From AC-32 sp963746155 (GTDB lineage: Bacteria; Actinomycetota; Thermoleophilia; Gaiellales; Gaiellaceae), in NCBI GenBank assembly GCA_963746155.1, contig CAVVAB010000012.1:1119418-1183417 (forward strand): 64,000 nucleotides of DNA, read 5' to 3'. Below the pieces are notes generated by a model. That model searched no databases. It was not told the origin of the DNA and was given only the letters and a program-made list of their open reading frames with translations. Of this stretch, positions 51,549-60,714 are shown one piece after another. Numbering within the stretch: position 1 is the stretch's first letter; each line of letters starts with the position of its first letter. A program made the translations under genes and the position numbers.

Positions 51549-51734
51549 ATGAGACAGGTACACGTCATCGCGACCTGGCGGTCCGAGCACGTCGTCGAGA
51601 TCGAGGACGAGGACGGCCTCGAGAACCTCGTGGAGGTGCTCCAGGCGCAATCGAACGTGAAGCTCGTCGGCTACACCACCCAGCCCGTCCATGAAGTCGT
51701 GGACACCGCGATCGACGAGCTTCTCGGGGGGTAG
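51549..51734 (+). CDS. Small hypothetical protein (61 residues)
   Basis: ATG 51549 follows AAGGAGG. The product is a small alpha/beta protein (VHVIATWRSEHVVEIEDEDGLENLVEVLQAQSNVKLVGYTTQP...VVDTAIDELLGG) without cysteine or membrane helix. The fold resembles small ferredoxin-like domains, but I do not recognise a family. It lies upstream of the DUF1269-like gene. Confidence 0.6.
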   Translation: MRQVHVIATWRSEHVVEIEDEDGLENLVEVLQAQSNVKLVGYTTQPVHEVVDTAIDELLGG

Positions 51735-51882
51735 TCCGCACACCGGCAGCACAAGTGAGGTGCCGGGCGACCCTCATTGACGGCTGAAACCGCTGGCGTG
51801 AACTGCCTGGTAGGGTGGGCCTCGGAGTCCAAGGGGACCCATGCGGCCGGTCGTGTGCCGGTCGCAAACGAGAGGAGACCCC

Positions 51883-52407
51883 ATGGCATCTACTACCGAC
51901 GCGCCGGTCGATCTCTACATCGCGGCCTACGCGGATCCGGACGCCGCCCGAGGCGACTGGGACGCCATCAAGCAACTGGCCAAGGACGATGTGATCAAGG
52001 TCGACGGGCTCGTCCTTGTCAGCCGCCGCTCTGACGGGAAGATCCACGTCGACGACGACTTCCACGAGACCCGCAAGGGCGCCACCTGGGGATTGGTCGG
52101 AGGCGCGGTCGTCGGACTGATCTTCCCGCCCGCCCTGCTTGCCAGCGCGGCGGTCGGCGCGGGTATCGGCGCGGGCGCCGGCGCCCTCGTGTCGCACGCT
52201 CAGAAGGAGGAGATCAAGGAAGACGTTGACGAGACGCTGCCGCTCAACAGCTCGGGCATCGTGGCGATCTTCGAGGAGCAGTGGGCGGATGACATGGACA
52301 AGGCACTCTCCAACGCCAGCAACGTCACGAAGGAGAAGGTCGACTCGGACAGCGCAGACCAGGTCAAGGCTGCTGCGACCAAGAACCAGCCGGCCACGAC
52401 AGCCTAG
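51883..52407 (+). CDS. DUF1269-like glycine-zipper stress protein
   Basis: A 174-residue protein: an N-terminal alpha/beta domain (VDLYIAAYADPDAARGDWDAIKQL), a central glycine-rich hydrophobic segment (GLVGGAVVGLIFPPALLASAAVGAGIGAGAGALVSH) like the membrane-inserting hairpin of DUF1269 proteins, and a charged C-terminal domain. ATG 51883 behind GAGAGGAG is preferred to an in-frame ATG 14 codons earlier. A paralogue is at 61117 and a truncated copy at 49466. TAGGGT at 51811-51816 may be its -10. Confidence 0.75.
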   Translation: MASTTDAPVDLYIAAYADPDAARGDWDAIKQLAKDDVIKVDGLVLVSRRSDGKIHVDDDFHETRKGATWGLVGGAVVGLIFPPALLASAAVGAGIGAGAGALVSHAQKEEIKEDVDETLPLNSSGIVAIFEEQWADDMDKALSNASNVTKEKVDSDSADQVKAAATKNQPATTA

Positions 52408-52545
52408 CCACGACATCTTCGATAGCTGGTGGGCCAGCGCCGTTCCCGGTGTCGTGGAGGCGGACGGCGTTGGCCCGTTCACAGAGATGCAAACAGCGTC
52501 AGCTCGGTGCCCGATCAGGATGAGATGTCGCGGCGCTGCTCATGG

Positions 52546-54184
52546 CTATGTTGGCGCTGAGCTGGGCTTGGCTTGGGCACCGGGTTGGACTGTCGGGATG
52601 CCTCCGGTGAACAGCAGGGCGGCGAGCGCGAAGAGTGCGAGGATCGACACGGCGACGCGCAGCCCGTCGATCCGGCTCTCCTCGTTTGTCTGCACGATCG
52701 CGTCGACCGTCCGCGGGCGGACGTGCGCGTCGGAGAGCGCGGCCTTCAGGTCGGCGTCCGAGATGAACGGGACCCCGCCGGCGAGGCTCGTCTGTGCCTT
52801 GGCGGCGACACGGTCGGGCACGGCCGGGTTGTTCTGGACACCGGTGAGAAACGAGGCGGTCAGCGCCGAGATGAGCACGGCGCCCGCCAGCGCGGTGCCG
52901 ATCGACGCGCCCAGCTGTGTCCCGGTGTTCTGGATTCCGCCCACCTCGCCGCTCTGCTCGTCGGGCACCGCCGACACGGTCACGGCTCCCAGCTGGGAGG
53001 CGATCGAGCCGATTCCGGCACCGGCGAGCAGCAGCGGCCAGGTGACGATCTCCGCTCCGGCGCCGTAGTCGAGCAAGACGAGCAGGAGCACGAGCCCGCC
53101 GAACATGGCGATGAACCCGAGGCGGATGACCCGCCGCGGGTTGGCGTGCGGGAACACCTTTGGAACTCCGGCGGCGAAGAGCACCAACATCAGCGAAAGC
53201 GGCAGCAGATGCACGCCCGTCGCGACCGCCGAGAGGCCGAGCGCAACCGACAGGAACAGCGGGACGACGAAGAAGATCCCGGCCTGCACCAGGAACAGGA
53301 AGAAGAACGAGGTGACGCCGTCGCGCAGCTGGATGTTCCGCAGCATCTTCGGGTCGATCAGCGCAGCCTGGCCGCGCGCGATGCGCCGGTTCTCCCACAT
53401 CGCGAACAGGCCCACCACCACGCAGCCCGCGAGCACGAGCCAGATCACCGGCGAGAGCCCGAGCCACTCGGGAGCACCCGGCTTGGGACGCACGAACCCC
53501 CACGCACCCGACTTGAGGATGCCGATCACGATCAGCGCGAGACCGGCCGCCGACAAGCCGGTGCCGACCAGGTCGAGCTTTGCGCCCTTCTCGGCCGGTG
53601 TGTCGTTGATCCGCCGCGCCAAACCGAGGATCACGATCACGATCAATACCTCGCTGACGAACACCCACCGCCACGAGGCATAGGTCGTGAAGAAGCCGCC
53701 GATCACCGGCCCCACCGCGGCGGCCATCGCGCCCGCAGCCGCCACGAGCCCGTACGCGTGCGGCCGGTCCGGTTTTCCGAAGTTCGAGGCGACGAGCGCG
53801 ACGATCGCCGGGAAAGATCAACACCGCGCCGAAACCCTCCAGGAACGACCAGCCGATGATCAACACCGTCAGGCTGTGGGATAGCGCCGTCGTCAGCGAC
53901 CCGCACGCGTAGACGACGCACCCGATCGTGAACGCGCGCTTTCGGCCGATGATCTCCCCGACCCTCCCGCCGGTGATCATGAAAGACGCCATCACCAGCG
54001 TGTACAGCGTAATCGCCAGCTGGATCCCGGTCACATCGGTCCCGACGTCCCTCGCGACCGTCGCGATCGCCGTGTTCATCACCGTCATATCCAGGGCCAT
54101 GACGAACTGCGCAGACGCCAACGTGAGCAGCACCAAACCCGAAGCCTTGGCAGCAGCAGAAGACGCGGTCGGCGCAGCCGTCAC
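52546..54184 (-). pseudogene. MFS drug-exporter-type transporter (14-helix) with one frameshift
   Basis: From GTG 54184 the minus strand encodes the first four helices (LASAQFVMALDMTVMNTAIATVARDVG, ITGGRVGEIIGRKRAF) up to GFGAVLIFP. There one extra G near 53815 shifts the frame. The rest, beginning AIVALVASNFGKPDRPHAYGLVAAAGAMAAAVGPVIGGFF and ending at 52546, is complete. Together they form a 545-residue DHA2-type proton antiporter like EmrB/QacA. If the extra base is real the protein is not made. Confidence 0.8.
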
Positions 54185-54291
54185 GACGGAGTTCCTATTG
54201 GCGTCGCCCGGACGTCCTCGCCGGGAGCTCCGCCTGGTCGCGGATGTGCCCGCTCAACGTCGTCGTCCCTTCGTTGCGCTCGAAGCCACTG

Positions 54292-55979
54292 TCAGACGCC
54301 CATTTCAGCCTTCACGCGGCCAGACGTCACAGCTGCCTTGAGCGCTTCGTAGTCGAGATCGTTCTGGTCGGCGTAGGCCTCGCCGAACGCGGACAGGGCC
54401 CGGTCGAGCGCATCGGATGCTCCGAGGTAGCTCGCGATCGCGATCGCGTCCCCGGAGCGGGCATGGCTCCTCGCGAGCGCCGCGCCGCACACCTGTGCGT
54501 AGATCCTCATCGACTTCGGATTCATCGTCTCGATGTCCGCCGAACCCTTCGCGTCCCAGAGTTGGCGGACGTAGAAGTCACGCTCGACGCCCTCGAGGTC
54601 GGTGGCACGCAGCCAGCCGAGCATGATGTCGCTTGCGGCCTGGGTCAGTTGCTGGCCCTCGACGACTCGCTGACCGTGCTGGGAGAACTCGCTCTTGCCC
54701 AGGAACGGCTCGAGCACAGATGCCTGCGCCTCCTTGGCCTGGAGGAAGAGGGGATCGCCTCTCGTCGCGGCCGAGGAGGAGCACGATCCAGGCGCGCGTG
54801 CCGACGCTGCCGACGCCGACGACCTTCCGCGCAGAGTGGAGGTAGCGGAAGCGCCCGAGTAGCCGTCGCCGGTCGCCGGGCAGCGTCTCCCAGTAGGAGC
54901 GGACGAGACCGTGCAGGAACTCGCCGAGCCCGCTGCGCTCGCCTGGCTGCACGAGATCCTCCACCGGAACGATCAGCGGCGGCTCGCTGACGATCCGCGG
55001 CTCGCTGTCGACGAGGTGCGTCAGCTTCGCGAACGCGGCAAGGCTGTCCTTCGTCTGGGCCTTTGCGACGTCACGGTCGGCCCGCTTGGTCTGCTTCTTG
55101 CCCGCCTGCTGCCCGAGCAACCGGATGATCTCGTCCACCTCGATCCGCGCGTACCACAGTGCGAGCGTGTCCATGCCCGCGAAGCTCTTCATCGCCTTCC
55201 GGTAGGCCTGGGTCACTGCGCGGTTGATCGTCTGTCGCTGTTTGGTGCCGAAGCCGCGGTCCCGGCCGGCAATCGCGAAGCTCGCTACGAGCCGCTTCAG
55301 GTCCCACTCGAACGGGCCCGGCAGCGTCTCGTCGAAGTCGTTGACGTCGAAGACCAGCCGCCGGTCGGGCGAGGCGTATACGCCGAAGTTGGAGAGGTGT
55401 GCATCCCCGCAGAGCTGGACCTGCAACCCAGTCCTCGGGCCGTCCGCGAGATCGGACGCCATCAGGTAGGCCGCGCCACGGAAGAACGTGAACGGCGACA
55501 CGAGCATGCGCCCGTATCGAATCGGCACGAGCTCCGGCACGCGACTGGCCGCCTGCTCCTCGAGCAGGTCGACCGGATCGCGCCGGTTCGACGCCGGACC
55601 CCACTCGCCGAGGACCGAGCGCCCCACCTCGGCCCGCGCAGCTTTCCCCCGCGCCGTCCGCTCGGCCGGCGTCAGGTGAGGTGGGACCTTCGGCCTCGAG
55701 GACCGCTTGCCTCGTGAGGCGCCGCCCTTCGCGGCGGGCCGCTTCTGTGACCGGCCGGCGCGCTTGGGCGCAGGGCTCTTCTCCGCAGCCGGGCTCGGCG
55801 CACCTGGCGCAGGCGGCCCGGTCGGAGGGCTCTCTGCCTCGGGCGCTGGGCCTGCTGGCGCGGGCCCAGCATCGTCGCCCTTGGGCGACGCGTCGTCGAG
55901 CCGCCGCGGCCCGTGAGGACCGCCCGTCGGACTCGGGGGCCGCGTCCGCGGTCTCGCTGGTGTGATCGTCATCAGTCAT
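54292..55979 (-). pseudogene. DUF2252 family protein with apparent frameshifts
   Basis: The conserved part has LVPIRYGRMLVSPFTFFRGAAYLMASDLADG, VQLCGDAHLSNFGVY and FDVNDFDETLPGPFEWDLKRL, all typical of DUF2252, a kinase-like fold of unknown role. The frame from 55972 breaks near 54768: one extra A in GACGAGAGGC, after which GDPLFLQAKEAQASVLEPFLGKSEFSQHGQRVVEGQ continues to 54292. A better-placed start at ATG 55979 (behind GAGAGGAG) reads MTDDDHTSETADAAPESDG and joins the main frame if one C near 55935 is removed. The upstream region carries operator copy 1. Confidence 0.75.
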
Positions 55980-56166
55980 TTCTTGCTCCTCTCGCGGTGG
56001 CCGAGCATCTCGGAGAGACAGGATGCTCGCGACCTGCTGCTGCCAGCCGCGATATAGAAATCGACAGGTGCGTCGCTATCGGCTGACATGGTGCACTCCT
56101 TCTCACCGCGACCGGCTCAACCCCCAGCCGCGCAGTTTCTCTCTCCCCGATCGCCCGACGGCCCCA

Positions 56167-56214
56167 ACGCTACGACGGAGACGCTCGGCCCGCTATCGGC
56201 CACAATGGCCGATA
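56167..56214 (-). promoter_or_regulatory. LuxR-type operator and -10, copy 1 (DUF2252 promoter)
   Basis: The palindrome TATCGGCC-acaat-GGCCGATA spans 56194-56214. On the minus strand, 22 bases after its GGCCGAT arm, stands GTAGCGT with -10 hexamer TAGCGT (56172-56167). The palindrome centre would be at about -44, the place where LuxR-type activators bind. The DUF2252 start is about 180 bases downstream. Confidence 0.65.
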
Positions 56215-56257
56215 TCGGGCGAGCGGCGCTGGACGATTGTGGGCTGCTGATTCGGGT

Positions 56258-56956
56258 TCACGGAGGGCCTGGTAGGGTGAGGATCAGGGCGCCGGCGAAG
56301 ATGAGCAGCCCGGCGCCGACGGCGATCATGGCAAAGCGCACGCCGAGCAGCGGGAACTGGGTGCTCAGCCCGACCAGGAACAAGACGCTCGCAAGAATGA
56401 CGGTCACCCGCACGTACTCGTCACCCGTCTCGGCGGCCTTCTGACCCTCCGCATAGTAGGCGTCCGCGCTCGTGTCCAGCACACGTGACCGCGCCTCGCC
56501 GGTCGGGATGTACTGCGGCATCTCCTGCGGCCCCGCCGGCGCATTCGGGTTCGTGAACGGGTGGGTGGCGAGCCAGGCGACGAACGCGACCCGGTACTCG
56601 GGTCGAAAGCGCTTCTCGGCGACGCGCATCCCGTTCGGGTTGTGCGTCAGGTAGGCCGCGAACCAGCTGTTGAACAGGATCCCATCAGCGGTGCGGAAAG
56701 TCAGCGACTCCTGGAAGGAGCGGTTCGCTTTCGTCCGAGTCGCCGAGGCCTTCGCGAGCTTGAGTGACGACTCGGTGCCCCACTTCGCTGCCGAGTAGCC
56801 GGACCAGGCTGCGACGATCGTGACGATCGAGAGCAGCAGGGCCGCCATGACCGAGATCAGCCGGTTGCCGCGTCCATCCCCGCCATGGGCGCGCGCGTGC
56901 TCGGCGTGGTCGCCGATCTCCTTGCCGACCTCGATTGGAGACAGACCCTCTGGCAC
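56258..56956 (-). CDS. Membrane protein of DUF4337-like type
   Basis: A 232-residue protein with one membrane helix near residue 35-55 (RLISVMAALLLSIVTIVAAWSGYSAAKW), a long soluble helical and coil part, and two helices at the C-terminus. The layout and AAWSGYSAAKWGTESS phrase resemble DUF4337-type membrane proteins. GTG start at 56956. It follows the small PLDc_N gene on the same strand by 61 bases and is probably transcribed with it from operator copy 2. Confidence 0.7.
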   Translation of the reverse strand: MPEGLSPIEVGKEIGDHAEHARAHGGDGRGNRLISVMAALLLSIVTIVAAWSGYSAAKWGTESSLKLAKASATRTKANRSFQESLTFRTADGILFNSWFAAYLTHNPNGMRVAEKRFRPEYRVAFVAWLATHPFTNPNAPAGPQEMPQYIPTGEARSRVLDTSADAYYAEGQKAAETGDEYVRVTVILASVLFLVGLSTQFPLLGVRFAMIAVGAGLLIFAGALILTLPGPP

Positions 56957-57017
56957 GTCGTTGCTCTTCCGCTTCGTCGGCGGGCCGCGAGGCCCGCCGA
57001 ACGCGGCAGAACATCGG

Positions 57018-57257
57018 CTACATGACCTCGACTGCGGTCTCGGACGGGCGTGCGATCAGGTAGAAGACCACGCCGAGAATCGGCAAGAAGACGATCAGGA
57101 TCGTCCACATCGCCTTCGCGAATCCGCTGTGATCCCGGCGGCGGAAGTTGTCGATGAACACGTTGATCACGACGAAGATCCACATCACCCACACGAAGAA
57201 GATGATCATCCACCAGACCACGTCCCAGAAGCTGGGGTTGTTCGCATACGCGAGCAT
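57018..57257 (-). CDS. PLDc_N domain small membrane protein
   Basis: A 79-residue protein with two hydrophobic helices around NVFIDNFRRRDHSGFAKAMWTILIVFLPILGVVFYLIARP. This is the typical PLDc_N (phospholipase D/nuclease N-terminal) membrane module without a catalytic part, a common stand-alone stress-type gene in actinobacteria. The ATG lies behind GGAGGG. It is the first gene after operator copy 2. Confidence 0.85.
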   Translation of the reverse strand: MLAYANNPSFWDVVWWMIIFFVWVMWIFVVINVFIDNFRRRDHSGFAKAMWTILIVFLPILGVVFYLIARPSETAVEVM

Positions 57258-57332
57258 TTGCGCTCCCTCCGTTTGATGCCGGCGGTTGGGCCGGTCATGC
57301 AGTTTCTCTCGACCCGATCAGCCGACTGCGCG

Positions 57333-57380
57333 ACGCTACGACGGAGACGATCGGCCCGTCATCGGCCACAACGGCCGATA
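57333..57380 (-). promoter_or_regulatory. LuxR-type operator and -10, copy 2 (PLDc_N promoter)
   Basis: CATCGGCC-acaac-GGCCGATA spans 57360-57380, and TAGCGT is at 57338-57333 on the minus strand with exactly 22 bases between. The sequence downstream of the -10 (GTCGG..GATCGGG..GAGAGAAACTGC) is also shared with copy 1. It starts 10 bases after the stop of the big LuxR regulator and reads into the PLDc_N gene. Confidence 0.7.
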
Positions 57381-57390
57381 TTGCCGACCC

Positions 57391-59559
57391 TTACTCCGGG
57401 ATCGTGAGCCGGCCGTCGATCGCCCCGAGGCCGGACTGCTCGACGATCTCGACGGCTTCGGACCTGCTCTTGACACCGAGTTTGTGGTAGATCGAAGCGA
57501 CGTGAGTCTTGACGGTTGGGCGTGAGAGGTGAAGACGGTCGGCGATCTCCTGGAGCGAGAGATGCGTCGGCAGGAAACCGATGAGCCGGAGCTCGGCCGG
57601 AGTGAGCTCGTAGTCCTTCCCTCGTCTGATCCGCTCTTCGAGACGCTGCAGCCGGGCGGGAAGCGTTCCGGCGTCGGGGTAGCCCTGGAGTGCGTCGCTC
57701 GCAACCAGCGCGAACTCGAGGGCGCCGGCGAGGTCGCCGAGGTTCAGGCTGATATCGGCGCAGCGCAGCGCGCAATCGGCTTCGAGCCACGGAACCCCGT
57801 TGAGCAATGGGCGGAGCCGCCGGACGTTCTCGAGCTGGCGCGCAGCCTCCGTGTGGTCACCGCGCTGCTGCTGCGCCAGCGCCCCTGCCGCGTATGCGAT
57901 GGCGCTCTGGGCTATCTCGTCGAGACGCGCTTCTTCGACCAGCAGTAGCGCTTCGACCGCCCATCTCTGCGCGTTTCGCCGATCGCCGATCTCCGTGGCC
58001 GCGAAGGCCATATAGCCGAGACAGAAGAGCCGCACGTGCGCGAGTTCTGGCCGGTGGCTCGCCAGAGCGAGTGCCTCGCCGAACACCTCGATTGCTTCTT
58101 GCGGTCGTCCCAGGAGAAGGTTCGCCGTCCCCAGAGCGCGACAGGCGCTGAGAAGTCGGCGGGTGCCCTCGTGCTTCTCCGCGGTGTAGACGAACTCGGC
58201 GTCGCGCAGCATCCCGGGGACTCCGTCGGGAGCGATGGCAGTTCGGACATTCGCGAGTGCCGAACGAAGGGAGGTTGCGCCGTCGGCGGATGCCACATCG
58301 AGCGGCCTCCGCTCGGCCGCAGCGACGAACCGCCTCGCTCGAATCGGATCGCCGAGCAGCACACCCACCCAGGCTGCCGCGATCGACAGCTGGGCGTCCG
58401 ATTCGATCTCCTCGTCGGTGCAGCGGTCGAGCCAGAGCCGCAACGTCTCGATCCGCCCGCGTCCTGCGAGCTCGTCCCAGTGCCCGTGCGCGATCCTGCC
58501 GGCCTGCGCGAGATCGCCGCTCTCGTGCGCGTAGGCGAACGCCTCGTCAGGGCTTCCGTGCAGCTCGCACCAATTTGCTGCTCGCCGCAGGTATACGGGG
58601 AGCAACTCCGGATGGCGACGGCTGAGCTCCGCTTGGAGGAAGTCACTGAACAGGTGGTGGTAGCGGTGCCACCCGCCGCGATCGTCGAGCGGGACGACGA
58701 ACGCATTCGAGCGCGCGAGGGCCTCGAGCGAATCGGCAGCGTCGTCCGTGCCGAGCACCGCATCGCACAAGGGTGGCGTCATCCGGTCGAGGATCGATGT
58801 ACCGAGCAGGAACGTCTTGAGATTGTCCGGCTGGCGACCCAGCACCTCTTCCAGGAGGTAGTCGGCGACCTGCTGCTGAGTGCCGGTCAGACCGGCAGCC
58901 CTCGTGGTGGCATCGTCTCGGTCTCGCAACGAGAGCGTTGCCAGCGCGACCGCGGCAGCCCACCCCTCCGTCCGCTCGCGCAGAGCCTCGGCCGCCTCCT
59001 CCGACAGTTCCAGACCACCGCGGGCGGCAACGGCTCGCGTCTCCTCCGTGTCCAGAGCGAGGAGCGCGTCACCCACCTCGACCAGATCGCCACTTGCACG
59101 GAGGCGGCCGAGCCGCAGTCCCGGATCGCCACGCGTGACCAACACCAGCTGAGAGCCGGATGGCACCTGCTCGGCGAGGAACTGGAGAATCGAGCGGCTC
59201 CTCTTGGCGGTGACGAGGTGAACGTCGTCCAGCACCAACACGAACGGGTCACGCTCGCGGAGGTCGGCAGCCAGGAGAGGAAGGGCGACTTCGACGATCC
59301 TCGGCGTTCTTCGTGACAACTCCTCGAGCAGGTCACCGCGGACCGGGCCAATGCGCTCGAGCGCCGCCGCAACGCGTGCGAGCAGCGCCACGGGGTCGTT
59401 GTCGCCGTGTGCGACCTGCACCCAGCAGCTGACCCTCGGATCCACGTTGCTCCACTGCGCGATAAGGGTCGATTTCCCGTAACCGGCCGGCGCAGAAACC
59501 AGCACTACCCGGCTGCGCTGCACGACCTCCTGCAACGGAGCGAGGCGGGCTCGCGGCAC
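57391..59559 (-). CDS. Large ATP-binding LuxR-family regulator (MalT/LAL type)
   Basis: A 722-residue regulator with a STAND-type ATPase, a TPR-like helical sensor and a C-terminal LuxR helix-turn-helix. Walker A SAPAGYGKSTL is near residue 23, Walker B LVLDDVHLV near 108, and the HTH is LTPAELRLIGFLPTHLSLQEIADRLHLSRPTVKTHVASIYHKLGV near 655-710. The usual LAL N-terminus (LLKAPA...VRADAVPRARL) continues in frame upstream of GTG 59559 without any ATG, GTG or TTG before a stop. The true start may be non-standard, or the 5' end damaged. It is the best candidate for binding the nearby palindromes. Confidence 0.88.
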   Translation of the reverse strand: MPRARLAPLQEVVQRSRVVLVSAPAGYGKSTLIAQWSNVDPRVSCWVQVAHGDNDPVALLARVAAALERIGPVRGDLLEELSRRTPRIVEVALPLLAADLRERDPFVLVLDDVHLVTAKRSRSILQFLAEQVPSGSQLVLVTRGDPGLRLGRLRASGDLVEVGDALLALDTEETRAVAARGGLELSEEAAEALRERTEGWAAAVALATLSLRDRDDATTRAAGLTGTQQQVADYLLEEVLGRQPDNLKTFLLGTSILDRMTPPLCDAVLGTDDAADSLEALARSNAFVVPLDDRGGWHRYHHLFSDFLQAELSRRHPELLPVYLRRAANWCELHGSPDEAFAYAHESGDLAQAGRIAHGHWDELAGRGRIETLRLWLDRCTDEEIESDAQLSIAAAWVGVLLGDPIRARRFVAAAERRPLDVASADGATSLRSALANVRTAIAPDGVPGMLRDAEFVYTAEKHEGTRRLLSACRALGTANLLLGRPQEAIEVFGEALALASHRPELAHVRLFCLGYMAFAATEIGDRRNAQRWAVEALLLVEEARLDEIAQSAIAYAAGALAQQQRGDHTEAARQLENVRRLRPLLNGVPWLEADCALRCADISLNLGDLAGALEFALVASDALQGYPDAGTLPARLQRLEERIRRGKDYELTPAELRLIGFLPTHLSLQEIADRLHLSRPTVKTHVASIYHKLGVKSRSEAVEIVEQSGLGAIDGRLTIPE

Positions 59560-59747
59560 CGCATCGGCTCGAACAGGCGGAACCAGTACCGCTGGCGCCT
59601 TCAGCAGGCGCCGACGCTCGAGAGGAGGGGAAGAACTAGCGATAGCTCTGACCTAAGCCCCGATAGCACCGCGAGCCAGCGCGCTCCTGAGACATGCGTA
59701 GCGCCCTCCTCGCCGACGTCCGCGCTCGAAACGGTTCCGGGCGAGAA

Positions 59748-59795
59748 TATCAGCCTCTTTGGCCGATGAGAGATCAGCCGCCGCCGGCGTAGCGT
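59748..59795 (+). promoter_or_regulatory. LuxR-type operator and -10, copy 3 (solo LuxR promoter)
   Basis: TATCAGCC-tcttt-GGCCGATG spans 59748-59768 and TAGCGT is at 59790-59795 on the plus strand, again 22 bases apart. The ATG of the solo LuxR gene is 7 bases after the hexamer, so the mRNA would be leaderless. The site lies between the two divergent regulator genes and could serve both. Confidence 0.65.
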
Positions 59796-59802
59796 TCGGC
59801 GC

Positions 59803-60069
59803 ATGGCCGGCCAGCCGAGAGCGTCCAGCAAGAGAACATCGCGCACGGCGGCTCATCTGACGCCGACCGAGACGGCCGTCCTCACTTTCCTCCCGACCCA
59901 TCGGACGCTCGCCGCGATCGGCGAGCGCTTAGGCATCAGTCGTCCAACCGTGAAGACCCACGTCCAACACATCTACAAGAAACTCGAGGCCACAAACCGA
60001 GCCGAGGCCGTGGAGTTGGCTGAGAGTGCTGGCCTCCTGCCCACCAGTCGGGAAGGTCCGGTGGAGTGA
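59803..60069 (+). CDS. Solo LuxR-type helix-turn-helix protein
   Basis: An 88-residue protein consisting of a basic N-terminus and one LuxR HTH (HLTPTETAVLTFLPTHRTLAAIGERLGISRPTVKTHVQHIYKKLEATNRAEAVELAESAGL). It is closely similar to the HTH of the large regulator at 57391 (FLPTH, SRPTVKTHV, IY.KL, R.EAVE), so both may read the same operator. With no sensor domain it could act as a constitutive activator or a competitor. ATG chosen by its place right after the -10. Confidence 0.85.
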   Translation: MAGQPRASSKRTSRTAAHLTPTETAVLTFLPTHRTLAAIGERLGISRPTVKTHVQHIYKKLEATNRAEAVELAESAGLLPTSREGPVE

Positions 60070-60188
60070 GCGAATCCACGGACGTCTCGGTACGGCACCG
60101 GGTTCAGGATCGCTGTTGCAGGGCGGGGGACAGAGCCGTCACTGGACCTTCCAGCCGCCCGCCCCAAGCCTGACGAGGAGGTACAACG

Positions 60189-60656
60189 ATGACCGAGATA
60201 CTGGCCGAACAGCTCGAGACCGAGGAGTCGATGTTCGTGCAGACTGCGCAGGGCATCGAGAGCGATGGCGGCAAGCTGACGCTGCAAGGGATCGCACCCT
60301 CGACGCTCTACTTCTCCGACCGGCCCCAGCGGGTCGTCGGGCACATGGCCACGACCGATTTCGTCGACCTGTGGGCCATCGGCGACAACAGCTTCGAGAC
60401 CGACCCGCCGAACGCGGTGCTCTCGTTCCTCGAGCCCGGCGCCGATGTCCCCGTCGACGCGGTGGTCGTGCTCACGGCGCCGAACCTCACCAGCGACGGC
60501 AATCTCTCCTACTCCATCGATGTGCTCGAGGGAGCGGTCCCGGCGCACACGGGACCCGTCACGCTGTTCATCGACCCGTTCGGGCGGCCGCTATCGCCCG
60601 TCTCCGTGTGCGGTGTGCGTAGACGCGAGCGACGACGGGATCGGCGCGGGATCTAG
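60189..60656 (+). CDS. Conserved hypothetical protein (155 residues)
   Basis: A soluble beta-rich protein starting at ATG 60189 behind GAGGAGG. Its sequence (FVQTAQGIESDGGKLTLQGIAPSTLYFSDRPQRVVGHMATTDFVDLWAIGDNSF...PPNAVLSFL) follows a pattern I recognise as a conserved hypothetical family found in several bacterial phyla. It ends in a very basic tail (VRRRERRRDRRG). No signal peptide or catalytic motif is evident. It lies downstream of the solo LuxR gene by 119 bases. Confidence 0.75.
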   Translation: MTEILAEQLETEESMFVQTAQGIESDGGKLTLQGIAPSTLYFSDRPQRVVGHMATTDFVDLWAIGDNSFETDPPNAVLSFLEPGADVPVDAVVVLTAPNLTSDGNLSYSIDVLEGAVPAHTGPVTLFIDPFGRPLSPVSVCGVRRRERRRDRRGI

Positions 60657-60714
60657 ACACCAACATGACCGGGCGCGGCGTCCGCCGTGCCCGAACCTCC
60701 TGAAAGGAGATCCC

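Noticed and set aside
52573..53859. 428-residue plus-strand frame opposite the MFS gene
   Set aside because: Shadow frame; the minus strand carries the clear transporter helices.
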